Part shown: positions 15,456 through 24,516 of the stretch, in pieces
Layout: every line of letters starts with the position of its first letter
How positions within the stretch are numbered: position 1 is the stretch's first letter
Assembly (NCBI GenBank): GCA_934247115.1
Contig: CAKQIY010000012.1
Coordinates: 1 to 63,815, forward strand
Reading direction: 5' to 3'
From: an uncultured Coprococcus sp.
GTDB taxonomy: Bacteria; Bacillota; Clostridia; Lachnospirales; Lachnospiraceae
DNA length: 63,815 nt
Made by a program: the position numbers and the translations under genes
Notes under the pieces: model-generated
Seen by the model: only the letters and a program-made list of their open reading frames with translations
The model's database searches: none
What the model was told of the DNA's origin: nothing

Positions 15456-16133
15456 ATGGATTCAATAAAGATTCTTATGGTTGATGATGAGAGCAGAATG
15501 AGGAAGCTTGTCAAGGATTTCCTCACAAGAGAGGGGTATATGGTTCTTGAGGCCGGAGATGGAGAACAGGCCCTGGATATATTCATGAATGATAAGAATA
15601 TATCTCTTGTAATACTTGATGTCATGATGCCTAAGATGGACGGATGGGAGACTCTTAAGGAGATAAGAAAGTTCTCACAGGTTCCGGTTATCATGCTTAC
15701 CGCGAAGGCAGATGAGCGCGATGAGCTCCAGGGCTTTGATCTGGGAGTAGATGAGTACATAACGAAGCCGTTCAGTCCCAAGATACTTGTTGCCAGAGTT
15801 GCGGCAATACTCAGAAGAACATCAGATGCTGCTTCGGAGGAGAAGCTTGTAGCCGGAGGTATTGAGATGGATCTGTCGGCTCATGTGGTGACTATAGATG
15901 GCAAGCCTGTTGAACTCAGCTTCAAGGAGTTCGAGCTGCTGCAGTATTTTATCATGAATAAAGGTGTGGCACTGTCGAGAGAGAAGATACTTAACAATGT
16001 GTGGAATTATGATTACTTTGGCGATGCCAGAACCATAGATACTCATGTCAAGAAGCTCAGAAGCAAGATGGGCGACAAGGGCGAATATATCAAGACCATA
16101 TGGGGAATGGGCTATAAATTCGAGGTAGAGTGA
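15456..16133 (+). CDS. OmpR-family response regulator (225 aa)
   Basis: A DNA-binding response regulator. The receiver domain (1-120) has the acidic pair in MVDDESRMRK, phospho-acceptor Asp55 in VILDVMMPKMDG, the Thr of MLTAKAD and the Lys of ITKPFSP. The C-terminal winged helix (about 130-225) shows ELSFKEFELLQYF and RTIDTHVKKLRSKMG. The start is ATG 15456 because GGAGG at 15445-15449 lies 6 bases before it; ATG 15441 would sit upstream of the site. Its stop overlaps the start of the kinase gene (TGATG), so the pair is translationally coupled. Targets are unknown. Confidence 0.95.
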   Translation: MDSIKILMVDDESRMRKLVKDFLTREGYMVLEAGDGEQALDIFMNDKNISLVILDVMMPKMDGWETLKEIRKFSQVPVIMLTAKADERDELQGFDLGVDEYITKPFSPKILVARVAAILRRTSDAASEEKLVAGGIEMDLSAHVVTIDGKPVELSFKEFELLQYFIMNKGVALSREKILNNVWNYDYFGDARTIDTHVKKLRSKMGDKGEYIKTIWGMGYKFEVE

Positions 16134-17743
16134 TGAAGAAATCAAAAAGGACATCGATCAGGACCAAGATAACGTTGTCTCTGGCTGCAGCCATACTTAT
16201 CATGGTGGTTATGTCGTGTGCTATAACCATGATCTTTATCAAGAAGTATTTCTATCACAGCATGGAACAGATGCTGCTGGATACATACAATTCCTGCAAT
16301 GAACTGTTCGGACGGGATGAGGATATAGACAGCAAGGAGCTGGCGAATGATGTGATCAATCAGTCAGGTGCGATGATATTTATCTTCGACAGTGTGAATA
16401 TGCATGTGTACACGACGGTGAACGAGGAGGCTGCGGTATATAACAATCTGTCATTCATAGCGGACTACTTCAATTACAGCGGTGGAAAGAATCCGGACAA
16501 TCCGAAGATAAAGAGAAAGCAGATAGAAAAGACAGATAAATATGATATACAGATCACAAATGACAGGAATACAGGCAATAGCTATTATGACGTTGTCGGA
16601 TTCCTTGACAATGGATTTGTAGTCATCATCAGAAAGCCAATTTCCAGTGTGGACTCAACGATAGTTACATCTTTGAAGTTCTTCTTATTCGTATTCTCAG
16701 TTGTGGCGCTGCTTGGATTTGTGATGGTTTATTTTATAAGCAATGCGGTTGCAAGGCCGATAAAGAATCTTGCGTCGGTTGCAAATCGTATGGCACAGCT
16801 TGATCTCGATGTGAAGGTGGATCATGAATCCAATGATGAGATAGGTGAGCTGGCGGACAGCATGAACGAGATGTCATATCAGCTGAGGAACACGCTGACA
16901 GAACTTCAACAGGCAAATGCTAAGCTGCAGACGGATATTGATGAGAAGGTACAGATAGATGAGATGAGGAAGGAGTTCCTGTCCCATGTGTCACATGAAC
17001 TCAAGACTCCTATAGCGCTCATACAGGGATATGCAGAAGGTCTTAAGGATAACGTCATAGAGGATGAAGAGAGCAAGGAGTTCTACTGTGATGTTATTCT
17101 TGATGAGGCTGGTAAGATGAATAAGCTTGTCAGACAGTTACTTGATCTGAACGAGCTTGAATTTGGAGTTGACAGGGTTCATCCTGTGGTATTCGATATA
17201 GATGCGCTCATAAAGAATGTAGTGGATTCATCATCCATTTTGGTGGAGCAGAACCATGCGGAAGTTGAGCTGGCGGATGAGCTGAATGATGTGTGCAACG
17301 TATATGCAGATGAGTTCATGATAGAGCAGGTATTCACCAATTATTTTACAAATGCACTTCATTACTGCAACGATGGAGGCAAGGTCAGAGTGTGGACGGC
17401 GAATAAGGACTATGATCAGCCGAGAAGGACTGAGGATGGACTCGTCACAGGCAACTTGAGAGTATTTGTATATGATGAGGGACCGAACATTCCTGACGAT
17501 GAGCTTGATAAGGTATTCATTAAGTTCTACAAGGTGGACAAGGCGAGAACGAGAGAGTATGGTGGAAGCGGTATTGGACTTTCTATAGTTGCGGCGTCCA
17601 TGGCGGCTCACAACAAGAACTATGGTGTTTACAATGTGGAGAATGGAGTGGTATTCTACTTCGATCTTGATATCATACATCAGGATGATGACGAACCGGA
17701 AATGATACCGGAGAATAGCGCAGATAACACGTCGGAACAATAA
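16133..17743 (+). CDS. sensor histidine kinase (536 aa)
   Basis: The membrane kinase partner of the response regulator upstream. TM1 is at about 16-36, followed by an extracytoplasmic sensor region of about 140 residues (DEDIDSKEL to ISSVDSTI). TM2 is around 183-203, then comes a HAMP linker (NAVARPIKNLASVANRMAQL) and a short coiled coil. The HisKA domain carries His288 in SHVSHELKTPIALIQGYAE, and the HATPase domain has NALHYC, VYDEGPNIPDDEL and GGSGIGLSIV. It resembles VanS/ResE-type kinases, but the signal is unknown. GTG 16130 is also in frame; ATG 16133 gives the usual 1-base overlap. Confidence 0.95.
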   Translation: MKKSKRTSIRTKITLSLAAAILIMVVMSCAITMIFIKKYFYHSMEQMLLDTYNSCNELFGRDEDIDSKELANDVINQSGAMIFIFDSVNMHVYTTVNEEAAVYNNLSFIADYFNYSGGKNPDNPKIKRKQIEKTDKYDIQITNDRNTGNSYYDVVGFLDNGFVVIIRKPISSVDSTIVTSLKFFLFVFSVVALLGFVMVYFISNAVARPIKNLASVANRMAQLDLDVKVDHESNDEIGELADSMNEMSYQLRNTLTELQQANAKLQTDIDEKVQIDEMRKEFLSHVSHELKTPIALIQGYAEGLKDNVIEDEESKEFYCDVILDEAGKMNKLVRQLLDLNELEFGVDRVHPVVFDIDALIKNVVDSSSILVEQNHAEVELADELNDVCNVYADEFMIEQVFTNYFTNALHYCNDGGKVRVWTANKDYDQPRRTEDGLVTGNLRVFVYDEGPNIPDDELDKVFIKFYKVDKARTREYGGSGIGLSIVAASMAAHNKNYGVYNVENGVVFYFDLDIIHQDDDEPEMIPENSADNTSEQ

Positions 17744-17755
17744 ATACTTTGCAAG

Positions 17756-17796
17756 AAGGAAACTTTTAGGCTATAATTCTAAGGGTTTCCTTTTTC
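17756..17796 (+). terminator. intrinsic terminator after the two-component operon
   Basis: AAGGAAAC (17756-17763) pairs with GTTTCCTT (17785-17792), and five T follow the GTTTCC. Confidence 0.85.
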
Positions 17797-17844
17797 TGTT
17801 GGATTCTGGCAGCTGCAAATATATTTATAAAATGGGAGAAGATT

Positions 17845-19746
17845 ATGTCATACAGTGCAAAAAATATTGAGGTGTTAAAGGGACTTGAGCCGGTAAGACT
17901 GAGGCCGGGAATGTACATTGGCAACACAGGGCGAAGCGGACTGAACCACCTCATACAGGAGCTTATAGACAACTCGGTGGATGAGCATCTGGCGGGGTAT
18001 TGCAACAATATATGGGTGAGCATCAACGAGGATGGATCGGCAACCGTGTCTGACGATGGACGAGGCGTTCCGGTTGATATCCACGAGCAGGAGGGCATTC
18101 CTGCGGAGCGTGTTGTATACACAGTGTTGCATGCAGGTGGCAAGTTTAACAGCTCCACCTACAAGATAAGCGGTGGACTTCACGGAGTAGGTTCTGCGGT
18201 TGTAAATGCACTGTCTAACAAGCTTATAGTAGATGTTGCCAGGGATGGCTACCTCTATCACGATACATATGAGAAGGGAATACCGACAACTGAGCTGGTT
18301 GACGGTATGCTTCCAAAGACCAAGCTTAAGGAGAAGAGAACCGGAACCACGGTAACTCTCTACCCTGATGATACAATATTCGAGACAGTAAAGTTTAAAG
18401 CGGATGCCATCAAGCAGAGGATTAAAGAGACAGCATATCTGAATCCGAATCTTACGATCACTTTCCAGAACAAGAGGGATGGCGAGGAGCCTATAGTGTT
18501 CCATCAGCCAGGGGGACTTGCAGCATTTGTTGAGGATATATCCCAGGGACTCACACATACATCACCGGTTGTCGCCATATCAGGTGAGAAGGACGGAATC
18601 GCCGCAGATATAGTATTTCTGATGACGGAGGACGGCGAGGAGAATATCATAGGATTTACCAACAATATCACGAATCCTGAAGGCGGAACCCATGTGACTG
18701 GATTCAAGTCAGCATTTGCCAAGCTTATCAACAACTATGCGAGAAATGAGCTGGGCGCTCTGAAAGAGAAGGATTCCAACCTGACGGGTGCAGACATAAG
18801 ATCTGGCATGCAGGCAATCATATCCGTAAAGCATCCTGATCCTCAGTTTGAGGGACAGACCAAGACAAAGCTTTCAAATACTGACGTGTCAAAGGCTGTT
18901 GACGATATCGTGAAGGAACAGCTCACAGTTTATTTTGACAGAAATTATGATGTGCTGAAGGATATAGTTGACAGGGCGGTGTCGCTCTCCAAGAGAAAGG
19001 CGCTTGAGAAGTCCAAGATCAACATCAACAAGTTCTCATTTGAGGGAAATGGCAAGCTGGCAAAGCAGGAGTCCTCGGATTCATCTAAGTGTGAGATATT
19101 CATAGTCGAGGGAGATTCGGCGGGAGGCTCAGCCAAGACCGCGAGAAACAGAAAGTATCAGGCAATACTTCCACTTAGAGGTAAGATACTCAACGTGGAG
19201 AAGAAGCCTGTTGCAAAGGTGCTTGAGAATGCCGAGATCAAAGCACTCATCAATGCATTTGGCTGTGGCTTCATGCAGGGTTACGGCAATGATTTCGATA
19301 TAAGCAAGCTGAATTATGACAAGATAATCATCATGACGGATGCCGATGTGGATGGTGCCCACATAGCGACACTTCTGCTGACATTCTTCTATAGATTTTA
19401 TCCTGACCTTATCAGCGAGGGTCATATATACATAGCTATTCCACCTCTCTACAGGGTTGGTGAGGGCAAGAACATCAAATATCTGTACTCAGATGATGAG
19501 CTTGCAAAGTACAGAAAGACGCACACGAACAAGTTCACGATCCAGAGATACAAGGGACTCGGTGAGATGGACGCAGACCAGCTCTATGAGACGACCATGA
19601 ATCCTGAGACAAGGCTTTTAAAGCAGGTATCAGTGAACAGCCGTATCGAGGCAAATCAGCTCACACAGACGCTCATGGGAACTGAGGTTGCGCCTAGAAG
19701 AGAGTACATAGAGACACACAGTGCGGACGCTGTACTCGATATCTAA
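17845..19746 (+). CDS. parE: type IIA topoisomerase subunit B, ParE-like (633 aa)
   Basis: The ATPase/TOPRIM subunit of a type IIA topoisomerase. The GHKL ATPase has GLEPVRLRPGMYIGN, ELIDNSVDEHLAG, DDGRGVPVD and GGLHGVGSAVVNALS. The TOPRIM domain has EGDSAGGSAKTARNR and TDADVDGAHIATLLLTFF, and the C-terminus has RYKGLGEMDADQLYETTM. At 633 residues it lacks the insert of enterobacterial GyrB, so length alone does not separate GyrB from ParE. I call it ParE-like because its partner lacks a normal GyrA box. A second, gyrase, pair is expected elsewhere in the genome. It lies 73 bases upstream of the A subunit. Confidence 0.85.
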   Translation: MSYSAKNIEVLKGLEPVRLRPGMYIGNTGRSGLNHLIQELIDNSVDEHLAGYCNNIWVSINEDGSATVSDDGRGVPVDIHEQEGIPAERVVYTVLHAGGKFNSSTYKISGGLHGVGSAVVNALSNKLIVDVARDGYLYHDTYEKGIPTTELVDGMLPKTKLKEKRTGTTVTLYPDDTIFETVKFKADAIKQRIKETAYLNPNLTITFQNKRDGEEPIVFHQPGGLAAFVEDISQGLTHTSPVVAISGEKDGIAADIVFLMTEDGEENIIGFTNNITNPEGGTHVTGFKSAFAKLINNYARNELGALKEKDSNLTGADIRSGMQAIISVKHPDPQFEGQTKTKLSNTDVSKAVDDIVKEQLTVYFDRNYDVLKDIVDRAVSLSKRKALEKSKININKFSFEGNGKLAKQESSDSSKCEIFIVEGDSAGGSAKTARNRKYQAILPLRGKILNVEKKPVAKVLENAEIKALINAFGCGFMQGYGNDFDISKLNYDKIIIMTDADVDGAHIATLLLTFFYRFYPDLISEGHIYIAIPPLYRVGEGKNIKYLYSDDELAKYRKTHTNKFTIQRYKGLGEMDADQLYETTMNPETRLLKQVSVNSRIEANQLTQTLMGTEVAPRREYIETHSADAVLDI

Positions 19747-19819
19747 GCTTATATAGAGTTATATTTGAGAAATACTGCACAGCGTGTTTTCACAGTTTGT
19801 ATGATGAAAGGGATAGATC

Positions 19820-22096
19820 ATGTCGGAAAAGATATTAAATGTAGATTATGAGAGCGAGATGGGACAGTCCTATGTTGACTATTCCATGTCGGTTATAACA
19901 GAGAGAGCTCTCCCGGATGTAAGGGATGGATTAAAGCCTGTCCAGAGAAGAATACTTTACTCACTGGATGGTCTTGCAGGCTCCGACAAGCCACACAGAA
20001 AGTGTGCAAGAATAGTCGGAGATACCATGGGTAAATATCATCCACACGGAGACAGCTCAATATATGAAGGACTTGTAAATATGGCACAGAACTGGAAACT
20101 GCCGATACCACTTGTTGACCCACACGGCAACTTTGGTGCGGTGGACGGTTCCGGTGCTGCTGCCATGCGATACACTGAGGCGCGTATATCCAAGTACACA
20201 GAGGATGTGTGCATGAAGGATCTTCCGTTCTTCAAGGATCAGTTCATACCAAACTTTGACGGAACGGAGACAGAGCCGACTTTCCTGCCTTTCCAGGTGC
20301 CCAATATCCTGGTGAGCGGTTCAACCGGTATAGCAGTAGGTATGGCGACAAATATTCCTACACACAATCTCGGTGAGGTCATAGATGCCACAGTTGCATA
20401 TTTGAATGATCCAGAGATAGAGCTTGAGGATCTGCTTGCGCTCATGCCGGGACCGGATTTTGCCACAGGTGGAATCATCAATGCAACACCTGAGGAGCTG
20501 TATAATGTGTATGCCACAGGACTTGGCAAGATCAAGGTGCGCGGTAAGGTAGAGGTCAGGGATATCGGATACGGAAGAAAGAGCATATGTGTCACAGAGC
20601 TTCCATATACCATGATCGGAGGCACTGCCAAGTTCCTCGATACTGTTGCAGAGCTTGTCAGAAACAGAGAGCTTCCAGCGGTCGTGGATATTGCGGACAG
20701 AGGAGACAAGAATGGTGAATGTCTGTGTATCGATGTGAAGAAGGGAACTTCTGACGAGGAGATACAGAATATCATCAATATATTATATAAGAAGGCAGCC
20801 CTTGAGGATACATTTGGCGTGAATATCAACTGTATCAACAACGGCAAGCCAGAGGTCATGGGACTCAAGAAGATACTGAAGGTATACACAGATTTCAAGT
20901 ACGGTCTGTATGACACGAAGTATAGAAAGCTTCTGGCACAGCAGGAGGAGATCAGGGAGATCAAGATGGGACTCCTCACAGCTGTTGACTGCATAGACCT
21001 GATCATAGAGATACTCCGCGGAAGTACAAAGGTTGCGGATGCGAAGGCGTGTCTCATGCATGGAGATACATCGAATATAAAGTTCAGATTCAAGGGCTCA
21101 GAGGCGGATGCGAAGTTCCTGTGTTTCACAGAGAAGCAGGCTGATGCGATACTTGCCATGAGACTTCAGAAGCTCATTGGTCTGGAGATCAATGCATTAA
21201 AGAAAGAGCTGGCAGACGCAGAGAAGCTCATCAAGAAGTATACAAGACTTATGGAGTCCAGGGATGCCATGAAGCAGCAGATGATAGATGACATGCTTGA
21301 GATCAAGGCCAAGTATGCCATACCTAGAAGAACACAGATCCACAATTATGGAACTGTTGTTGTGAAGAAGGCTGAGGTTGTGGCTACAGATGTGGCTGTA
21401 CTCCTCGACAGATTCTATTACATCAAGGTTGTAGATGCAAATGTATACGAGAAGAACATCGACCAGATCACGAAGGATTACAGATTTGCGGTTAAGTGTC
21501 AGAATCTTGACAGAATAGCGGTATTTGCCGACAATAATCAGGTGTATACGATCAAGGTTGCAGACATCATCAAGCTTCAGGCGAAGAAGAACACCAGCAA
21601 GAAGGGCGGCGGAAGTCTTATAGGACGTCTTGCCGACAAGGGAATCCAGGTGTTCGAGTTCTGCAACATGAACGGTGACGAGAACATTCTGTTCATGGAC
21701 TGTATAGAGCATTTTGTGACGGACAAGCTGTTGTTCGTGAGCAGGCAGGGCCTTGCCAAGGTAGTCGACGGCTCCGCATTTGACACTACAAGGCGTGCTG
21801 CAAATGCTTCAAAAGTCGGTGATGATATAATTTACATAGGTAAATTCTCTGAGGGAGATTTTATTATTGCACAGTCAGAAAAAGGTTATTACATAAGAGT
21901 TGATATCTCTGAGATCCCTGAAAAGGGCAAGGGTGCAGCGGGAGTCAAGCTCATCAACTTAGAGGGTGACGATGTCATTGAGTCTGTATTCGTGGGAAGC
22001 ACAAAGGATACCTTCAAGGTTGGAGACAACGAGATAATCTTCACCAGAGTTAAGCCAGGCAAGCGCGGCGGCAAGGGAAGCAAGCTTAGGTTCTAG
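19820..22096 (+). CDS. parC: type IIA topoisomerase subunit A, ParC-like (758 aa)
   Basis: The DNA-cleaving subunit. The catalytic tyrosine lies in SGAAAMRYTEARIS. The quinolone-determining region reads KYHPHGDSSIYEGLVNMAQ, with Ser and Glu at the two classical resistance positions, which looks like a sensitive allele. Coiled-coil tower and beta-propeller segments follow. At the usual GyrA-box position the sequence is KKNTSKKGGGSLIG rather than QRRGGKG, which points to a decatenase (topoisomerase IV) rather than a supercoiling gyrase. Oddly, a GKRGGKGSK motif occurs at the extreme C-terminus. It lies downstream of parE in one operon. Confidence 0.85.
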   Translation: MSEKILNVDYESEMGQSYVDYSMSVITERALPDVRDGLKPVQRRILYSLDGLAGSDKPHRKCARIVGDTMGKYHPHGDSSIYEGLVNMAQNWKLPIPLVDPHGNFGAVDGSGAAAMRYTEARISKYTEDVCMKDLPFFKDQFIPNFDGTETEPTFLPFQVPNILVSGSTGIAVGMATNIPTHNLGEVIDATVAYLNDPEIELEDLLALMPGPDFATGGIINATPEELYNVYATGLGKIKVRGKVEVRDIGYGRKSICVTELPYTMIGGTAKFLDTVAELVRNRELPAVVDIADRGDKNGECLCIDVKKGTSDEEIQNIINILYKKAALEDTFGVNINCINNGKPEVMGLKKILKVYTDFKYGLYDTKYRKLLAQQEEIREIKMGLLTAVDCIDLIIEILRGSTKVADAKACLMHGDTSNIKFRFKGSEADAKFLCFTEKQADAILAMRLQKLIGLEINALKKELADAEKLIKKYTRLMESRDAMKQQMIDDMLEIKAKYAIPRRTQIHNYGTVVVKKAEVVATDVAVLLDRFYYIKVVDANVYEKNIDQITKDYRFAVKCQNLDRIAVFADNNQVYTIKVADIIKLQAKKNTSKKGGGSLIGRLADKGIQVFEFCNMNGDENILFMDCIEHFVTDKLLFVSRQGLAKVVDGSAFDTTRRAANASKVGDDIIYIGKFSEGDFIIAQSEKGYYIRVDISEIPEKGKGAAGVKLINLEGDDVIESVFVGSTKDTFKVGDNEIIFTRVKPGKRGGKGSKLRF

Positions 22097-22123
22097 AAAA
22101 AACTTTTGAAAGGACAGAGACAG

Positions 22124-22735
22124 ATGATTTCAATTTTGGATTACGATGCAGGTAACATAAAGAGTGTTGAGAAGGCAGTCCAGTATCTGGGTGAGGAGGC
22201 TGTCATCACAAGAGACAGAGATGTGATCATGGCGAGCGACAAGGTGATACTTCCGGGAGTTGGAAGCTTTGGAGATGCCATGAATAAGATCAGGGAATAT
22301 GGCCTTGAGAACGTCATCTATGATGTTGTGGATGCAGACAAGCCGTTCCTTGGAATATGCCTTGGACTTCAGCTTCTGTTCAAGACCAGCGAGGAGTCGC
22401 CGGAGGCCACAGGACTTGGAATCTTAGATGGTGAGATACTCCGTATACCAGATGCGCCGGGACTTAAGATACCGCAGATAGGATGGAACAACCTTGAGAT
22501 AAATCCAAAGGCAAGACTTTTCAAGGAACTTCCTGAGAATCCATATGTCTACTTTGTTCATTCATATTATCTGAAGGCTAAGAATCCGGAGGATGTGGCA
22601 GCATCCACATTCTATTCAACTCAGATTCATGCCTCTGTGGAGCATGGCAATGTATTTGCATGTCAGTTCCATCCTGAGAAGAGCTCAGAGGTTGGACTTA
22701 AGATACTGAAGAATTTTATAGACCTGGAGGTGTAG
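22124..22735 (+). CDS. hisH: imidazole glycerol phosphate synthase glutaminase subunit HisH (203 aa)
   Basis: A class I glutamine amidotransferase that supplies ammonia to HisF in histidine biosynthesis. The N-terminus is MISILDYDAGNIKSVEKAV. The oxyanion strand is LPGVGSFGDAM, the nucleophile Cys is in LGICLGLQLLF, and the His/Glu pair is in CQFHPEKSSEVG. The start is ATG 22124, after AAAGGA and in line with family length. The frame opens earlier at 22106 without a ribosome site. It sits 3 bases before hisF and directly after parC, away from any other his gene in the window. Confidence 0.97.
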   Translation: MISILDYDAGNIKSVEKAVQYLGEEAVITRDRDVIMASDKVILPGVGSFGDAMNKIREYGLENVIYDVVDADKPFLGICLGLQLLFKTSEESPEATGLGILDGEILRIPDAPGLKIPQIGWNNLEINPKARLFKELPENPYVYFVHSYYLKAKNPEDVAASTFYSTQIHASVEHGNVFACQFHPEKSSEVGLKILKNFIDLEV

Positions 22736-22738
22736 AGC

Positions 22739-23500
22739 ATGCATACAAAGAGAATAATACCATGTCTTGATGTTAAGAACGGAAGAGTTGTAAAGGGTGT
22801 AAATTTTGTAAATCTTATAGATGCCGGGGACCCGGTTGCAGTTGGCGCAGCATATGACAAGGCGGGAGCTGATGAGCTTGTATTCCTTGACATAACAGCA
22901 TCATCAGATCAGAGAAATATTGTGGTTGATATGGTAAGGCGTGTGGCAGAGACTATATTTATCCCATTCACTGTTGGCGGCGGAATCAGGACAGTTGATG
23001 ATTTCAAGGCGATACTCAGAGAGGGTGCGGACAAGATATCAGTGAACTCAGCAGCCATAGACAATCCTACACTCATAGCAGATGCGGCTGACAAGTTCGG
23101 AAGCCAGTGTGTTGTGCTTGCCATCGATGCAAAGAGACGTGATGACGGATCCGGCTGGAATATATACAAGCATGGCGGACGTATCGACTGCGGAATAGAT
23201 GCAGTTGAGTGGGCCATGAAGGCTGCAGAGCTTGGCGCAGGAGAGATATTGCTGACCAGCATGGACTGTGATGGAACAAAGGCGGGATACGATATAGAAC
23301 TCACCAGAACCATAGCAGACAACGTAAACATACCGGTTATAGCTTCAGGCGGTGCGGGAACAAAGGATCATTTTTACGACGCTCTGACTGAGGGCGGAGC
23401 GGACGCAGCACTTGCGGCATCACTTTTCCACTATAAAGAGCTTGAGATAGGAGATCTGAAGAGATACCTTCAGGACAAGGGAATTCCTATGAGACTGTAG
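22739..23500 (+). CDS. hisF: imidazole glycerol phosphate synthase cyclase subunit HisF (253 aa)
   Basis: The TIM-barrel cyclase that makes imidazole glycerol phosphate and AICAR from PRFAR and ammonia. The catalytic Asp of IPCLDVKNGRVVKGVNF and the second Asp of LAIDAKRRDDGSGW are both present. The phosphate sites GGGIRTVDDF and ASGGAGTKDH are also intact. Full length, therefore probably a true histidine enzyme and not a sugar-amidation paralogue. Its 3' side is followed by a long inverted repeat that may serve as the transcript end. Confidence 0.97.
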   Translation: MHTKRIIPCLDVKNGRVVKGVNFVNLIDAGDPVAVGAAYDKAGADELVFLDITASSDQRNIVVDMVRRVAETIFIPFTVGGGIRTVDDFKAILREGADKISVNSAAIDNPTLIADAADKFGSQCVVLAIDAKRRDDGSGWNIYKHGGRIDCGIDAVEWAMKAAELGAGEILLTSMDCDGTKAGYDIELTRTIADNVNIPVIASGGAGTKDHFYDALTEGGADAALAASLFHYKELEIGDLKRYLQDKGIPMRL

Positions 23501-23557
23501 AGAGAAATTCCTTTAGTGTATTTAGCTTGGAAGATTTTCTCTAGGAACATGATTTTC

Positions 23558-23678
23558 AAAAAAAGGACACAAAATTATCGCCTTTTTGCCAAAAGTCTTT
23601 AAAAAGATACAATTTATTTAGAAATTGTATCTTTTTAGGCTTTTATGGTGAATTAGCGATAATTTTGTGTCTTTTTTC
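23558..23678 (+). repeat. 120-bp long inverted repeat (MITE-like or giant hairpin)
   Basis: Outer arms GACACAAAATTATCGC (23566-23581) and GCGATAATTTTGTGTC (23656-23671) are perfect and flanked by A7 and T7. Inner arms TAAAAAGATACAATTT (23600-23615) and AAATTGTATCTTTTTA (23622-23637) are also perfect. The two 18-base segments between them pair only partly. No reading frame fits. The outer arm plus T run could terminate hisF transcription, but the size is far beyond a normal terminator. A small non-autonomous mobile element is possible. Confidence 0.8.
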
Positions 23679-23714
23679 TAATGAGAGACTTATTAGAGAT
23701 CGTATCCGAGGAAA

Positions 23715-23753
23715 TTAAAAAAAATACTCTTCAGGGGAAGCCCCTGAAGAGTA
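23715..23753 (-). terminator. intrinsic terminator of the sigma/anti-sigma operon
   Basis: TACTCTTCAGGGG (23725-23737) and CCCCTGAAGAGTA (23741-23753) are perfectly complementary. Read on the minus strand, the hairpin is followed by eight T. It lies 32 bases beyond the anti-sigma stop codon. Confidence 0.95.
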
Positions 23754-23784
23754 AAACTAGCTTATAGCAGATAACGAAAACTTA

Positions 23785-24513
23785 TTACTGCTCAATATAT
23801 GTAGAATTTCCTGATGCTGTATTGTCATCATCTGAGTTGGAGATACCGTAAGAGGCAGCATCCTCGGATGCAATGTCATCCAGGTAAGGATTGCCTGTGT
23901 CAACTCCCTCGGCATGCAGGGCGTCATTGAGCCATGGATCGTTGTAGTCTTCGACGTTCATGCTGTTAAATATATATTTTCCATTCTTGTCGAAGAAGAG
24001 CTCGCACCAGCCGCAGCTATCAGGTGTACCTCCGATGAGGATGACGCTGTGTGAGCCGTCCGCGTTCTTGATCTCATGACGGAAATATTTGTCAGGACCG
24101 CATTTGTCGGTGATATCTTCCTTGGTATCTCCGAGAACAAGGTATAGACGACCATTTTCAACTTTCGTGTAACCATTGACATCATCTGTGGATATTGTGA
24201 ATTGGATGGAGTTTCCCTCACTGTTTTCCTCGTATGTCACTTCGGTACCATTTGCCAGGTGGAACGTCTGCTTTATGTAATCGATGGCAGCTGAGACCGT
24301 TGTTCTTGTTGCCGGGATGCACAGTAGGACTGCACACACAGCGGCTGCGATGGCCGCATATCGGCATATGCGGACAAGCCTGCGGTTTGGGTTTGATCTG
24401 CCGGTCTGAGTTTGTTCGGCGAGCTTTGCCCTGAGATTGTCTTTGGCGTCCTGAGACATGGTCACGTTGTCCATGGTGGATTTGTATAAATCGGTTATAT
24501 CTTTATTATTCAT
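23785..24513 (-). CDS. membrane-bound anti-sigma-like protein (242 aa)
   Basis: Probable regulator of the sigma factor encoded directly upstream. The N-terminal 45 residues are cytoplasmic and helical (ITDLYKSTMDNVTMSQDAKDNLR). A single TM segment lies at about 50-66 (YAAIAAAVCAVLLCIPA). An extracytoplasmic part of about 170 residues follows and has two Cys in DSCGWCELFFD. Its acidic Ser/Asp tail ends STYIEQ. I do not recognise a named domain; it resembles DUF4179-type anti-sigma proteins in layout only. It starts 3 bases after the sigma stop codon, and its ribosome site (AAAGGAGG) lies within the end of the sigma gene, so expression is coupled. Confidence 0.8.
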   Translation of the reverse strand: MNNKDITDLYKSTMDNVTMSQDAKDNLRAKLAEQTQTGRSNPNRRLVRICRYAAIAAAVCAVLLCIPATRTTVSAAIDYIKQTFHLANGTEVTYEENSEGNSIQFTISTDDVNGYTKVENGRLYLVLGDTKEDITDKCGPDKYFRHEIKNADGSHSVILIGGTPDSCGWCELFFDKNGKYIFNSMNVEDYNDPWLNDALHAEGVDTGNPYLDDIASEDAASYGISNSDDDNTASGNSTYIEQ

Positions 24514-24516
24514 AAA

